From Altibacter sp. HG106 (GTDB lineage Bacteria > Bacteroidota > Bacteroidia > Flavobacteriales > Flavobacteriaceae): a stretch of 64,000 nt of DNA. The DNA lies in NCBI RefSeq assembly GCF_028561755.1, contig NZ_JAQQTD010000004.1:62001-126000 (forward strand), given 5' to 3'. The notes below the pieces were generated by a model. The model was not told the DNA's origin, did no database searches, and saw only the letters and a program-made list of their open reading frames with translations. Below, piece after piece: positions 16,801 to 24,739 of this stretch. Both the position numbers and the translations under genes were made by a program. Position 1 is the stretch's first letter. Each line of letters starts with the position of its first letter.

Positions 16801-17248
16801 ACAAGGACAGGAGGGGTCGGAAGACAGCAATGAGGACCTCAATGGAAAGCTATATGAGATTTATAAAGAACAACAGCAACTGCGACAGCAGTTAGAAGAC
16901 AAGCTAAGCCGAGAGGGGTTGAAGGGAACAGGAGGCGATATTCTGAGAAAAATGGAGCAGGTGGAAGATCAGTTGTTGGATAAGGGTTTTAATAACAGAA
17001 CCCTAGAACAAATGCTGAACTTACAATATGAGTTGTTAAAATTAGATACTGCTGATTTCGAACAAGGACAAGAGAGTAGGCGGGAATCCAATACAAACCG
17101 GCGTACCTACAACAATACATTACGAATGCAACCTGATGAAATCAAAAAATATTTTAATTCTACTGAAATTCTAAATAGAGAAGCACTCCCGCTACGCCCG
17201 GTGTTTAAACAAAGAGTTCAATCCTATTTCAGAAGAAATAATGATTGA
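13841..17248 (+). CDS. DUF4175 family membrane protein
   Basis: A very large protein (1135 aa) with a GTG start. Two TM helices are near residues 25-50 and 55-85, a third is near 150-167, then a long periplasmic/extracytoplasmic-looking beta-rich region to about 485. Residues about 490-790 are an extreme Glu/Gln/Lys coiled coil. About 903-991 is a low-complexity Gly-Gln/Gly-Glu tract. The C-terminus is helical and again charged. This matches the DUF4175 family of Bacteroidota, of unknown function. It overlaps ybeY by 8 nt and probably drives co-translation. Confidence 0.85.
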   Translation: MSTFSLIQKKLESFIRKYYTNELIKGVLLFLAIGLLYLLLTLLVEYFLWLNSAGRRLLFWLVIAVEGVLFVRFIAFPLLKLFKLQHGIGHVEASKIIGNHFPEVSDRLLNVIQLNQNQRQSELLAASIDQKASELQPIPFQRAVNFKTNAKYLKYLAIPVVVFIIFSLWGDGDLFRSSYERVVNYDTAYEPPAPFVFTVTNDRLTAIENKPFTLTVQTEGEVVPEQVSIQFEQERYYLQPVAPGVFEYTFLQPEDEVSFQLNANGVTSVPYTLTVIKTPSLVGFELWLDYPSHTGIRDEALANTGNATIPEGTMVTWQVTANNTETVHIKTADSAYAMTGEESDFRFDKRIYRNLDYSITTSNQDLQDYENLAFTLGVIKDQYPDIDLSSKIDSLDATTTYFLGEVSDDYGLTKLQLVYYPIENPEVKERLPLPVNTTTVDQFVCAFPSELKLSEGTSYEYYFEVFDNDAIHGNKSSKSGVYTYRKLTKEEEEQQQLENQEESIEGMDNTLQKMKDQENALRELSNLQKEKKELNWNDKKKLENFIKRQQQQEGMMKKFSKELQKNLEQFQPEEEKDPFKEQLEERLKENEEQLEENEKLLEELQRLQEKIQKEELTEKLENLAKQNKNQERNLEQLLELTKRYYVTKKAEKLAEEMYKLGEEQEALSEKEESENTKEAQERLNEKFDTLKEEMKSLQKENKALKEPMKLPDNAEKQQEVSDEQRQATQKLDQKDSKGAQKNQKKAGQKMKQMGQQMQSSMSAGQMETIQEDVEMLRQILDNLVVFSLEQEALMDTFKEIDYGSATFGSKLNVQNDLKLNFQHIDDSLFALSLRQPMISTTINESLTETQYNLDKSLERLAENQLRQGLANQQYVITGSNELAVILSDLLGNMQNQMMQAAGMGSGQGQGQGQGFQLPDIIQQQQSLSEKMKEGMGQKSGKQGQGQEGEGEGQGQGEGQGNGQGEGQGQGNNGKGSQGNEGNGGNDGQGQEGSEDSNEDLNGKLYEIYKEQQQLRQQLEDKLSREGLKGTGGDILRKMEQVEDQLLDKGFNNRTLEQMLNLQYELLKLDTADFEQGQESRRESNTNRRTYNNTLRMQPDEIKKYFNSTEILNREALPLRPVFKQRVQSYFRRNND
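16551..16815 (+). repeat. Gly-Gln/Gly-Glu low-complexity coding tract
   Basis: Imperfect repeats of a GGNCAR hexanucleotide type encode runs such as GQGQGQGQG and GEGEGQGQGEGQG inside the DUF4175 gene. The tract is purine-rich on the coding strand and likely to vary in length between strains. Confidence 0.75.
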
Positions 17249-17663
17249 GTTCATTAGCGATATTGGTTTCGAGCTCACGAACCAACAAGAGGTGTCAAAG
17301 TGGATTGAAGATGTAATACAAAGGCGTGGGTACGAGCTTGGAGAGGTACTCTATACTTTTTGCGATGACCAACAGTTGCTGAAGATGAATCGGGAGTTTC
17401 TTAATCACGACACCTACACAGACATTATAAGCTTTGACTATACTCTGGGGAAACAAATCCATGGTGAGATATTCATCTCCGTAGACCGCGTTAGGGAAAA
17501 TGCTGAAAAATTTAAAGCGACATTTGATGACGAATTACATCGGGTCATTATTCACGGAATACTACATTACTGTGGTTTAAAGGATAAAACAAAGAAAGAA
17601 CAAGAGGCAATGCGAGAAGCTGAAAACAAAGCCTTATCCGCTAGGGGTTTTGTTAAGCGCTGA
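17241..17663 (+). CDS. ybeY: Endoribonuclease YbeY
   Basis: Metal-dependent RNase in 16S rRNA 3' maturation and ribosome quality control, 140 aa. The family pattern is seen in TYTDIISFDYTLGKQIHGEIFISVDRVRENA and the metal motif HGILHYCGLKDKT. The usual HGxLHLxGxDH has its third His replaced by Asp (and the preceding Asp by Lys), a change I believe is typical of Bacteroidota YbeY. The start overlaps the preceding gene by 8 nt. Confidence 0.92.
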   Translation: MIEFISDIGFELTNQQEVSKWIEDVIQRRGYELGEVLYTFCDDQQLLKMNREFLNHDTYTDIISFDYTLGKQIHGEIFISVDRVRENAEKFKATFDDELHRVIIHGILHYCGLKDKTKKEQEAMREAENKALSARGFVKR

Positions 17664-17687
17664 TATCCAAGTAAATACGGTTTTAAC

Positions 17688-17717
17688 TTGCTGAGAATTA
17701 GTTATTTACTACCTTTG
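17688..17717 (+). promoter_or_regulatory. Promoter for mnmG
   Basis: TTG, a 19-nt spacer, then TACCTTTG: both elements and spacing fit the Bacteroidota consensus. The parS palindrome lies 22 nt downstream, inside the mnmG 5' leader. Confidence 0.75.
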
Positions 17718-17739
17718 CGCACGAATTTATATTACCATA

Positions 17740-17755
17740 TGTTCCACGTGGAACA
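17740..17755. other. parS site (ParB/Spo0J binding), left copy
   Basis: TGTTCCACGTGGAACA is a perfect 16-bp palindrome. The general bacterial parS is TGTTTCACGTGAAACA, and the C/G variant seen here is a known form in several phyla. It lies 12 nt before the mnmG start. A second near-identical site follows the gene. Confidence 0.85.
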
Positions 17756-17767
17756 AATTTACGAAGT

Positions 17768-19639
17768 ATGTTTGAGAAAGAGTATGATGTAATTGTAGTG
17801 GGGGCGGGTCATGCGGGCTCAGAAGCGGCCGCAGCTGCAGCCAATTTGGGCTCTAAAACCCTATTGATTACGATGAACCTTCAAAACATAGCACAAATGT
17901 CTTGCAATCCTGCCATGGGAGGAATTGCCAAGGGACAAATTGTGCGTGAAATTGATGCGTTGGGTGGATATAGCGGGATTGTTTCAGACAAATCCGCGAT
18001 ACAATTCAAGATGCTTAATAAATCTAAAGGACCTGCCATGTGGAGTCCGAGGGTTCAGAGTGATCGAATGCGCTTCGCAGAAACCTGGCGTGAAATGTTA
18101 GAACAAACCCCAAACCTCGATTTTTATCAAGAGATGGTTTCAGGCTTATTGATTGAAGGCGACCGTGTGGTGGGGGTAAAAACCTCCTTGGGGTTGTCAG
18201 TGCGTTCGAAAGCGGTGGTGTTAACAAATGGTACTTTTTTAAACGGACTCATTCATATTGGTGAAAAACAATTCGGCGGGGGTCGTGCGGGTGAACGTGC
18301 CGCCACAGGTATCACCAAAGAATTAGAGGCGTTGGGGTTTGATTCTGGACGGATGAAAACAGGTACGCCGCCAAGAGTAGATGGGCGGTCGTTGGATTTT
18401 AGCAAGATGACAATCCAACCAGGAGATGAGGAGCCTCAGAAGTTTTCATATTTAGAAAGTACAAAACCATTAACCCATCAACGGGCTTGTCATATGTCCT
18501 ATACAAGTTTGCAGGTGCATGAGCTATTACGAGAAGGTTTTGATCGCTCGCCAATGTTTAATGGCGCTATTCAAAGTGTCGGGCCGAGATATTGCCCTTC
18601 CATCGAGGATAAGATACACCGTTTTGCAGATAAGGACAGACATCAATTATTCGTAGAACCCGAAGGTTGGAATACAGTAGAGTATTACATCAACGGATTT
18701 TCAACCTCGCTACCGGAAGATGTCCAGTTTCGTGCCCTAAAAGAATGTGATGGTTTTCAGAATGTAAAGTTTTTTCGGCCCGGGTATGCGATCGAATATG
18801 ATTATTTTCCGCCCACGCAATTAGCGCATACGCTAGAAACAAAATTAGTCAGTGGCCTATATTTCGCTGGGCAGATCAACGGTACCACTGGATACGAAGA
18901 AGCCGCCTCTCAAGGATTGATGGCGGGTATAAGCGCGCATTTAAAGATTAGAGGTAAAGACCCATTTACGCTGCAACGGAATGAAGCCTATATTGGCGTG
19001 TTAATTGACGACTTAATCACAAAAGGAACGGAAGAGCCCTATAGAATGTTTACCTCGAGAGCAGAATACCGAACCTTACTTCGACAGGACAATGCTGATT
19101 TTCGATTGACGCCTAAATCGTTTGACATCGGATTGGCGTCAGAAAACCGACTCCATCAAATGGAGCAGAAAAAGGAGCAGTCGGATAAATTAGTGGCGTT
19201 CTTCAAAAACACGAGCTATCAAGTTGCCGAAGCAAATGCTATTTTAGAGGCCAATAATTCGGCTGCGGTTCAGCAGAATGATAAGATGTTCAAACTATTC
19301 TCTCGGCCCGAGATAGACATGGATGATATGTTACAGTTGGAGCAGGTGAAGCGCTTTGTGGAAAAAGAAAAGTTCAGCACCGAGGAACTTCAGCAGGCAG
19401 AAATACAAATTAAGTATGCCGGATATATTGAAAAGGAAAAGAGCAACGCCGACAAGTTAAATCGTTTAGAAGGAATTCGAATTCCGGATAATTTTGACTA
19501 CAATAAGCTCAAGTCTCTCTCTTTTGAAGCACGTGAAAAACTGAAGGAAATTCGCCCTACAAGCATTTCTCAAGCCAGTAGGATTAGCGGGGTCTCTCCC
19601 AATGACATTTCCGTCATGCTGGTATATATGGGCCGTTAG
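17768..19639 (+). CDS. mnmG: tRNA uridine-5-carboxymethylaminomethyl modification enzyme MnmG
   Basis: FAD-dependent enzyme that with MnmE modifies U34 of certain tRNAs, 623 aa, normal length (also called GidA). The FAD-binding GAGHAGSEAAAAAANLG is at the N-terminus, followed by the signature CNPAMGGIAKGQIVREIDALGG. GQINGTTGYEEAASQGLMAG is near residue 368-387, and the C-terminal helical domain ends in ISVMLVYMGR. It sits between two parS sites, a placement common near origins. No mnmE or rsmG adjoins. It has a strong promoter match. Confidence 0.97.
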   Translation: MFEKEYDVIVVGAGHAGSEAAAAAANLGSKTLLITMNLQNIAQMSCNPAMGGIAKGQIVREIDALGGYSGIVSDKSAIQFKMLNKSKGPAMWSPRVQSDRMRFAETWREMLEQTPNLDFYQEMVSGLLIEGDRVVGVKTSLGLSVRSKAVVLTNGTFLNGLIHIGEKQFGGGRAGERAATGITKELEALGFDSGRMKTGTPPRVDGRSLDFSKMTIQPGDEEPQKFSYLESTKPLTHQRACHMSYTSLQVHELLREGFDRSPMFNGAIQSVGPRYCPSIEDKIHRFADKDRHQLFVEPEGWNTVEYYINGFSTSLPEDVQFRALKECDGFQNVKFFRPGYAIEYDYFPPTQLAHTLETKLVSGLYFAGQINGTTGYEEAASQGLMAGISAHLKIRGKDPFTLQRNEAYIGVLIDDLITKGTEEPYRMFTSRAEYRTLLRQDNADFRLTPKSFDIGLASENRLHQMEQKKEQSDKLVAFFKNTSYQVAEANAILEANNSAAVQQNDKMFKLFSRPEIDMDDMLQLEQVKRFVEKEKFSTEELQQAEIQIKYAGYIEKEKSNADKLNRLEGIRIPDNFDYNKLKSLSFEAREKLKEIRPTSISQASRISGVSPNDISVMLVYMGR

Positions 19640-19644
19640 GAGGC

Positions 19645-19660
19645 TGTTTCACGTGGAACA
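19645..19660. other. parS site (ParB/Spo0J binding), right copy
   Basis: TGTTTCACGTGGAACA differs from the left copy by one base and from the general consensus by one base. It starts 5 nt after the mnmG stop codon, so the gene is bracketed by ParB sites 1.9 kb apart. Confidence 0.85.
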
Positions 19661-19699
19661 TGTCTATTGAGGAATATCAAAACAATCTGATTACATAGT

Positions 19700-20515
19700 A
19701 TGCTAAGCCCAAAAGATTTTATGGTAAGCGAGGAAACCTTTGAACTTAGGAAACATCCAAAGTACAATATCTTAGTGACGCATCCGGTTCCCGAAAATTT
19801 GGAACGATATTATGATTCGGATGCCTACATCTCCCATACCGATGCCAGGCAAGGGTGGTTTGCAAAAATGTATCAAATCGTTAAGGGATACTCCCTTCAG
19901 AAAAAAGCGACCCTTATTGAAAAGCTTCACAAAGGCAAGGGAAGTCTATTGGATGTTGGAGCGGGTACTGGAGATTTCTTGCAACGGGCAAAAGCCTCGG
20001 GGTGGTCGGTAAGCGGTGTTGAAGTTTCAAGCAAGGCGCGAATCAAAGCTGCCGAAAAGAATATTCAGCTCTTAGAGTCACTAGACCAGGTTTCAGAAAA
20101 ATCTTTTGATGTGATTACGTTGTGGCATGTATTGGAACATATGTCCAATTTGAATGAAACCATTCAATGGCTCTATGACAAACTTGACAAAGACGGACGC
20201 CTAGTTATTGCGGTGCCTAATTTCAAATGTTATGATGCGTGTTACTACAAAGAATATTGGGCCGCTTATGATGTGCCACGTCATTTGTTTCATTTTTCAA
20301 AAGAAGGACTAACGGATCTTTTGGCCTCAAAGTTTACATTGGTCAGAACCAAACCGATGTGGTTTGACGCGTTTTATGTTTGTCTTCTTTCCGAAAAGTA
20401 CCGATCTAAAAAATCCTTTTCAATAAAAGCATTGCTCATTGCAATGTATTCTAATATAAGCGCCATTTTTACAAAAGAACCCTCATCACGGATTTATTGT
20501 TTCAAAAAGGCGTGA
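19700..20515 (+). CDS. Class I SAM-dependent methyltransferase
   Basis: A 271-aa cytosolic methyltransferase of the Methyltransf_23/UbiE-like type. Motif I is LLDVGAGTGDFLQRAKASG near residues 77-95, the acidic motif is GVEVSS, and the post-I segment is FDVITLWHVLEHMSN. The N-terminal extension (residues 1-55) begins with a segment typical of proteins acting on surface-sugar precursors. It follows mnmG by 60 nt and may read through from it. The substrate is unknown. Confidence 0.85.
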   Translation: MLSPKDFMVSEETFELRKHPKYNILVTHPVPENLERYYDSDAYISHTDARQGWFAKMYQIVKGYSLQKKATLIEKLHKGKGSLLDVGAGTGDFLQRAKASGWSVSGVEVSSKARIKAAEKNIQLLESLDQVSEKSFDVITLWHVLEHMSNLNETIQWLYDKLDKDGRLVIAVPNFKCYDACYYKEYWAAYDVPRHLFHFSKEGLTDLLASKFTLVRTKPMWFDAFYVCLLSEKYRSKKSFSIKALLIAMYSNISAIFTKEPSSRIYCFKKA

Positions 20516-20601
20516 AACGCATCGATTAAGGCTTTAGAAGCGATTTTATGCAATATTACGGCCCAAGTATAGCAAGGCTTATGAAACGCCGGTAGCGCGC
20601 T

Positions 20602-20622
20602 TTAAAACAGACTGTTTTTAAT
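20602..20622 (+). terminator. AT-rich terminator-like hairpin
   Basis: TTAAAACAG-A-CTGTTTTTAA forms a stem of 8-9 bp between the convergent methyltransferase and holB genes. It has no GC core, so the assignment is weak. The rest of this gap shows no gene or motif. Confidence 0.35.
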
Positions 20623-20668
20623 AGATAAAGGTTATTGATGTGGGCTTTCCGAATAAGCTATACAAATA

Positions 20669-21817
20669 CTAGGGTTTGCGGTGAATAAATCGAGTAAGTT
20701 GTATCGATAAATCGCTGAAAATAATTTTTCCGTTTCCATTTCGGCTCACATGGTAAATGGCGTGATTAAGCGCTTCTGAAATGTCGAAAATATTGTTTTG
20801 ATGTACAAATGGGGCGAATTTCGCGAGTGAAAATGGTTCAGAGATGGGTTCAAAATACACGAGCTCATTAACTGAATAATTTTCCAACAGGGCTTGACGG
20901 AATAACTCAAGGCAATAAGATAAAAATTTTTTTTGCGTTTCCCTTCCTAAGCCAGCCATTTGATCGCTCCAGTGCAATAGTTCATTGATGGCCTTTTTGT
21001 TGCCCTTGGCTTTAAAGGCGGTACGTACCCAAGCCACAAACCACTGTTCAAAATGTGCGTCTTCTCCAGCTTCGTCCAAAAGACGGAGGGCATTGTGATA
21101 ATTCCCTTGCGCACGATGGGCAATTTTTTGAGCCAGGGCCGCCTCGAGTCGTACCTTCTCCTGCAAAGCAAGTTGCAAGTCGGCTTCGGCTAAGAGAGGA
21201 AACGTTATTTTCTGACACCGCGAATAGATCGTCGGTAAAATGTCTTCTTCGTTTTCAGTAATTAGAATTAAAACAGTTTTATCAGGTGGCTCCTCAATCA
21301 ATTTGAGCGTTTTGTTGGCACTTTCGAGATTCATCTTATCCGCCATCCAGATAATCATTACCTTGACACCGCCTTCATACGACTTGAGCGACAGTTTCTT
21401 CATCATTTCAGCCGCTTCATCAACATTGATAATACCTTGTTTATTCTCGATCCCCAACATTTGAAGCCATTCAAAAAGCGACCCATAGGGATGTTGCATA
21501 ACAAAATCACGCCATTCCTCTAAAAAATGACTGGACAGCCAATGCTTTTTGACCTTTTCGTTCTTATTGATAGGATACACAAAGTGTAGGTCGGGATGGC
21601 TTAATTTTTCTACCTTCTCGGCGCATTTTTGATGTGCTACACTGCCTTGTGAATGATGGGCACAGAGCAATTCTTTGGCGTAGGCCATCGCCATGGGCAA
21701 AACACCCACCCCCGATGCGCCTACGAACAACTGAGCATGAGGAATACGGCCATGGGCAATGCTCGTTTGAAGATGACTTTTAATGTGATGTTGCCCTATG
21801 ACAGCCGAATAATCCAT
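20669..21817 (-). CDS. holB: DNA polymerase III subunit delta'
   Basis: Clamp-loader subunit, AAA+ fold, 382 aa. The opening VIGQHHIKSHL and LFVGASGVGVLPMAMAYAKELLC match delta', and the sensor-type segment TVLILITENEEDILPTIYSRCQKITFP (key part: YSRCQ) is typical. The P-loop lacks the catalytic Lys (GASGVGVLP), as expected for a subunit that does not hydrolyse ATP. The zinc-module cysteines are reduced to two clear ones. I chose the ATG giving MDYSAVIGQ over a TTG two codons upstream. Confidence 0.92.
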   Translation of the reverse strand: MDYSAVIGQHHIKSHLQTSIAHGRIPHAQLFVGASGVGVLPMAMAYAKELLCAHHSQGSVAHQKCAEKVEKLSHPDLHFVYPINKNEKVKKHWLSSHFLEEWRDFVMQHPYGSLFEWLQMLGIENKQGIINVDEAAEMMKKLSLKSYEGGVKVMIIWMADKMNLESANKTLKLIEEPPDKTVLILITENEEDILPTIYSRCQKITFPLLAEADLQLALQEKVRLEAALAQKIAHRAQGNYHNALRLLDEAGEDAHFEQWFVAWVRTAFKAKGNKKAINELLHWSDQMAGLGRETQKKFLSYCLELFRQALLENYSVNELVYFEPISEPFSLAKFAPFVHQNNIFDISEALNHAIYHVSRNGNGKIIFSDLSIQLTRFIHRKP

Positions 21818-21866
21818 ACGCAAAACTACACTTTTTTTACCCTATTAAAGTAACCGTAGAATACTA

Positions 21867-21874
21867 TATATTTG
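21867..21874 (+). promoter_or_regulatory. -7 box for pgk
   Basis: TATATTTG, a perfect TAnnTTTG match 18 nt before the pgk ATG. No clear -33 element. Confidence 0.55.
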
Positions 21875-21892
21875 TGATTATAACTAGAGCCC

Positions 21893-23080
21893 ATGAAAAC
21901 TGTAGAAGATTTTAATTTCAAAGGAAAAAAAGCCCTCATTCGAGTCGATTTCAATGTTCCGTTAAACGATCAATTAGAGGTCACTGATACCACGCGAATA
22001 GAGGCGGCAAAACCTACGATCATTAAAGTCTTAGAAGACGGCGGCAGCTGTATCCTAATGTCTCATTTAGGGCGGCCGAAGGCGAAGGAAAATGAGTTTT
22101 CCCTACGCCATATCCTATCAAAAACAGCTGAAATACTGGGAGTTACCGTAAAATTTGCGGAAGATTGTATTGGTTCGGCAGCCGAAGAAGCGGCCCAGGC
22201 CTTACAGCCAGGAGAGATCCTACTCCTAGAGAATCTTCGATACCACGATCAAGAGCAACAGGGCGACTCGAACTTTGCGGAACAGCTTGCCACATTGGGC
22301 GATGTCTATGTAAATGATGCGTTTGGAACCGCCCATCGTGCCCATGCTTCGACGGCCATTATTGCTAAATTCTTTCCCGAAAACAAGTGTTTTGGCTTAT
22401 TATTAGCTTCTGAAATTAAAAATGTTCGAAAGGTGCTGGAAGAAGGAAAATCTCCGGTGACCGCGATTATTGGAGGCGCCAAGGTGTCTTCCAAGATCAC
22501 AGTCATTGAAAATATTCTTGCAAAAATAGATCACCTCATTGTGGGTGGAGGCATGGCGTTTACATTTATTAAAGCACAAGGCGGAAACATTGGAAGCTCC
22601 CTCGTAGAAGAAGACAAACAAGAGCTGGCGTTAGAAATACTGGAAAAGGCAAAAGCAAAGAACGTACGCGTTCATTTACCGATAGATGTAATAACAGCTG
22701 ATAGCTTTTCAGAATTCGCCACAACCGACAGTGAGCCGGCAGACGCCATTCCTGCGGGCTGGATGGGCCTTGACGCGGGGGAGAAAACCCGTCAACAATT
22801 TGCGGATATCATTGCAGAGTCCAAAACGATTCTGTGGAATGGTCCCGTAGGTGTGTTTGAGATGGAACCGTTCGCACAAGGTACCATTGCCATTGGGAAT
22901 GCTATTGCTAAAGCTACTGAAAACGGCGCCTTTTCGCTCGTCGGGGGCGGAGATTCGGTCGCGGCGGTCAAGCAGTTCGGGTTTGAGAATAACGTAAGTT
23001 ATGTTTCCACCGGAGGTGGCGCCATGTTGGAAATGCTAGAGGGAAAAACCTTACCAGGCATTCAGGCCATTCTGGAATAG
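21893..23080 (+). CDS. pgk: Phosphoglycerate kinase
   Basis: Glycolytic enzyme converting 1,3-bisphosphoglycerate and ADP to 3-phosphoglycerate and ATP, 395 aa, normal bacterial length. Signatures: KKALIRVDFNVPL near residue 11, SHLGRPK near 58-64, FGTAHRAHAS near 141, the KVSSKI segment, GGGMAFTF, and the C-terminal nucleotide loop VGGGDSVAAVKQFG. It is transcribed divergently from holB with its own -7 box. Confidence 0.97.
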   Translation: MKTVEDFNFKGKKALIRVDFNVPLNDQLEVTDTTRIEAAKPTIIKVLEDGGSCILMSHLGRPKAKENEFSLRHILSKTAEILGVTVKFAEDCIGSAAEEAAQALQPGEILLLENLRYHDQEQQGDSNFAEQLATLGDVYVNDAFGTAHRAHASTAIIAKFFPENKCFGLLLASEIKNVRKVLEEGKSPVTAIIGGAKVSSKITVIENILAKIDHLIVGGGMAFTFIKAQGGNIGSSLVEEDKQELALEILEKAKAKNVRVHLPIDVITADSFSEFATTDSEPADAIPAGWMGLDAGEKTRQQFADIIAESKTILWNGPVGVFEMEPFAQGTIAIGNAIAKATENGAFSLVGGGDSVAAVKQFGFENNVSYVSTGGGAMLEMLEGKTLPGIQAILE

Positions 23081-23146
23081 TTTGGCATTGCCTTTGTTAA
23101 ATAGGAATCGATACATAAAACAATAAAATAAAAGTTGCTAAGTTAG

Positions 23147-24721
23147 ATGAAGAGCGGTATGAAAACGAAGACATTTATTGTGATAGGGTTACTATGTAGC
23201 TGTATGGCAATGGTAGCACAAGAAAAAAAAGCCAAAGATTCGCTTCAGAAGAAGAAAATTCAGGTGGTTGACTCCATTGTGGGCACCCAGATTTCTGGCG
23301 ACTTTCCTAAAGTTGTGGTAGCGACCAATGTGAAGGATACGGTGGTGTATTCACTAGATGACATCATAGAAGCGCGCACCATTGATAGTTTGTGGTTGAA
23401 CGAACTAAAGCGTACCGGTCGATTTGAAGAAATGTATGGGGCCATGCTTGCTGAAACCTATGAGCCAGTACCCTATGAAGAGCTTTCCACCGAAGTTTTA
23501 AAAGAACGACTGGCAGCACTCAATGCCAAAACCCCTTTTAACGTAGAATACAACCCGGCCCTGGAAAGCGTCATCAAAGGGTATTTGAAAAATCGACGCC
23601 GTACAATGGCACGGCTTATGGCCTTAAGCGACTATTACTTTCCCTTGTTTGAGGAAACCTTAGACAAACACAATCTTCCATTAGAATTAAAATATTTGGC
23701 CATTGTAGAATCGGCCTTAGACCCACGCGCCCAATCTCCGGTGGGTGCCAAAGGTCTTTGGCAATTTATGTTTGCCACCGGAAAGATTTTTGGGCTTGAT
23801 GTGAATTCGTATGTGGACGAAAGAAACGATCCCATTATGGCAACGGAAGCCGCAAGTGCCTATTTGAAAAGTCTGTATACCAGTTTACAGGACTGGGATT
23901 TGGCCTTAGCTGCGTACAACTCCGGTCCGGGTAATGTAGCGAAAGCTCTGCGTAGGGCAGGAGGATACACCAATTACTGGAATATCAGACATCACTTGCC
24001 GCGCGAGACCGCGGGATATCTCCCGGCCTTTTTAGCCACCATGTATATCTTTGAATATGCCGAAGAGCACGGTTTTAAGAGTGAAGGCCCTATGTACCCT
24101 TACATCGCCACCGACACGGTGCATGTAAAAAAAATGATCACGCTAGAACAGGTTTCCAAAGTAACCCAAGTAGATTTGGGAGAACTCGAATTTCTCAATC
24201 CTTCTTACAAATTGGGGATCATTCCTGTGATTAAAGACGAAACATATGTGCTGCGATTGCCGGTGGAAGCCCTGGGTAAATTTGTGGCCAATGAAGACGC
24301 CATATATTCCTTCGCAGAAGAGGAGTTTAATGAGCGTGAAAAGCCATTGCCAAAATTCTTCGAAAGCTCAGACCGTATCCGATATCGCGTGCGGAGTGGA
24401 GATTTCCTCGGAAAAATAGCCAATAAATATGGGGTTTCAGTAAGTAAGATCAAACGATGGAACAACTTGCGAAGCGACCGATTGCGGGTCGGGCAGCGCC
24501 TCACCATTTACCCCAGAAAGCCTGCGGCCTCAACGACAACCCAAACTAATTCGGTGGCAGATTCGAATGCGAAAAAGACGTATACGGTCAAAAGCGGGGA
24601 CTCTTTGTGGAGTATCGCCCAGAAATTTCCCGGGGTGAGTGTCGATAAAATTAAAAAATGGAACGATATTAGTGGGAACAATCTCAAACCGGGGATGAAG
24701 CTAAAGATTCACAAAGGCTAG
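23147..24721 (+). CDS. LysM-containing lytic transglycosylase (MltD-like)
   Basis: Exported peptidoglycan lytic transglycosylase, 524 aa. A signal peptide spans about residues 5-25. The SLT domain at about 165-310 has the catalytic Glu E188 in AIVESALDP, then SPVGAKGLWQFM and LAAYNSGPGNVAKALRRAGG. Two LysM domains follow at about 408-452 (YRVRSGDFLGKIANKYGV) and 477-522 (YTVKSGDSLWSIAQKF). A Met five codons in (MKTKTFIVIG) is a possible alternative start with a better signal peptide. It acts on the cell wall in the periplasm. Confidence 0.93.
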   Translation: MKSGMKTKTFIVIGLLCSCMAMVAQEKKAKDSLQKKKIQVVDSIVGTQISGDFPKVVVATNVKDTVVYSLDDIIEARTIDSLWLNELKRTGRFEEMYGAMLAETYEPVPYEELSTEVLKERLAALNAKTPFNVEYNPALESVIKGYLKNRRRTMARLMALSDYYFPLFEETLDKHNLPLELKYLAIVESALDPRAQSPVGAKGLWQFMFATGKIFGLDVNSYVDERNDPIMATEAASAYLKSLYTSLQDWDLALAAYNSGPGNVAKALRRAGGYTNYWNIRHHLPRETAGYLPAFLATMYIFEYAEEHGFKSEGPMYPYIATDTVHVKKMITLEQVSKVTQVDLGELEFLNPSYKLGIIPVIKDETYVLRLPVEALGKFVANEDAIYSFAEEEFNEREKPLPKFFESSDRIRYRVRSGDFLGKIANKYGVSVSKIKRWNNLRSDRLRVGQRLTIYPRKPAASTTTQTNSVADSNAKKTYTVKSGDSLWSIAQKFPGVSVDKIKKWNDISGNNLKPGMKLKIHKG

Positions 24722-24739
24722 CCCCAAAAACTACAGTAC

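Noticed and set aside
19529-19545. CACGTG-containing segment near the end of mnmG as a third parS
   Set aside because: The flanks do not match the parS arms, so it is only the core CACGTG by chance.
21821-21828. Minus-strand TAGTTTTG as a holB promoter
   Set aside because: It ends 3 nt before the start codon, which would place transcription start inside the gene, so it is not a credible promoter for the chosen start.
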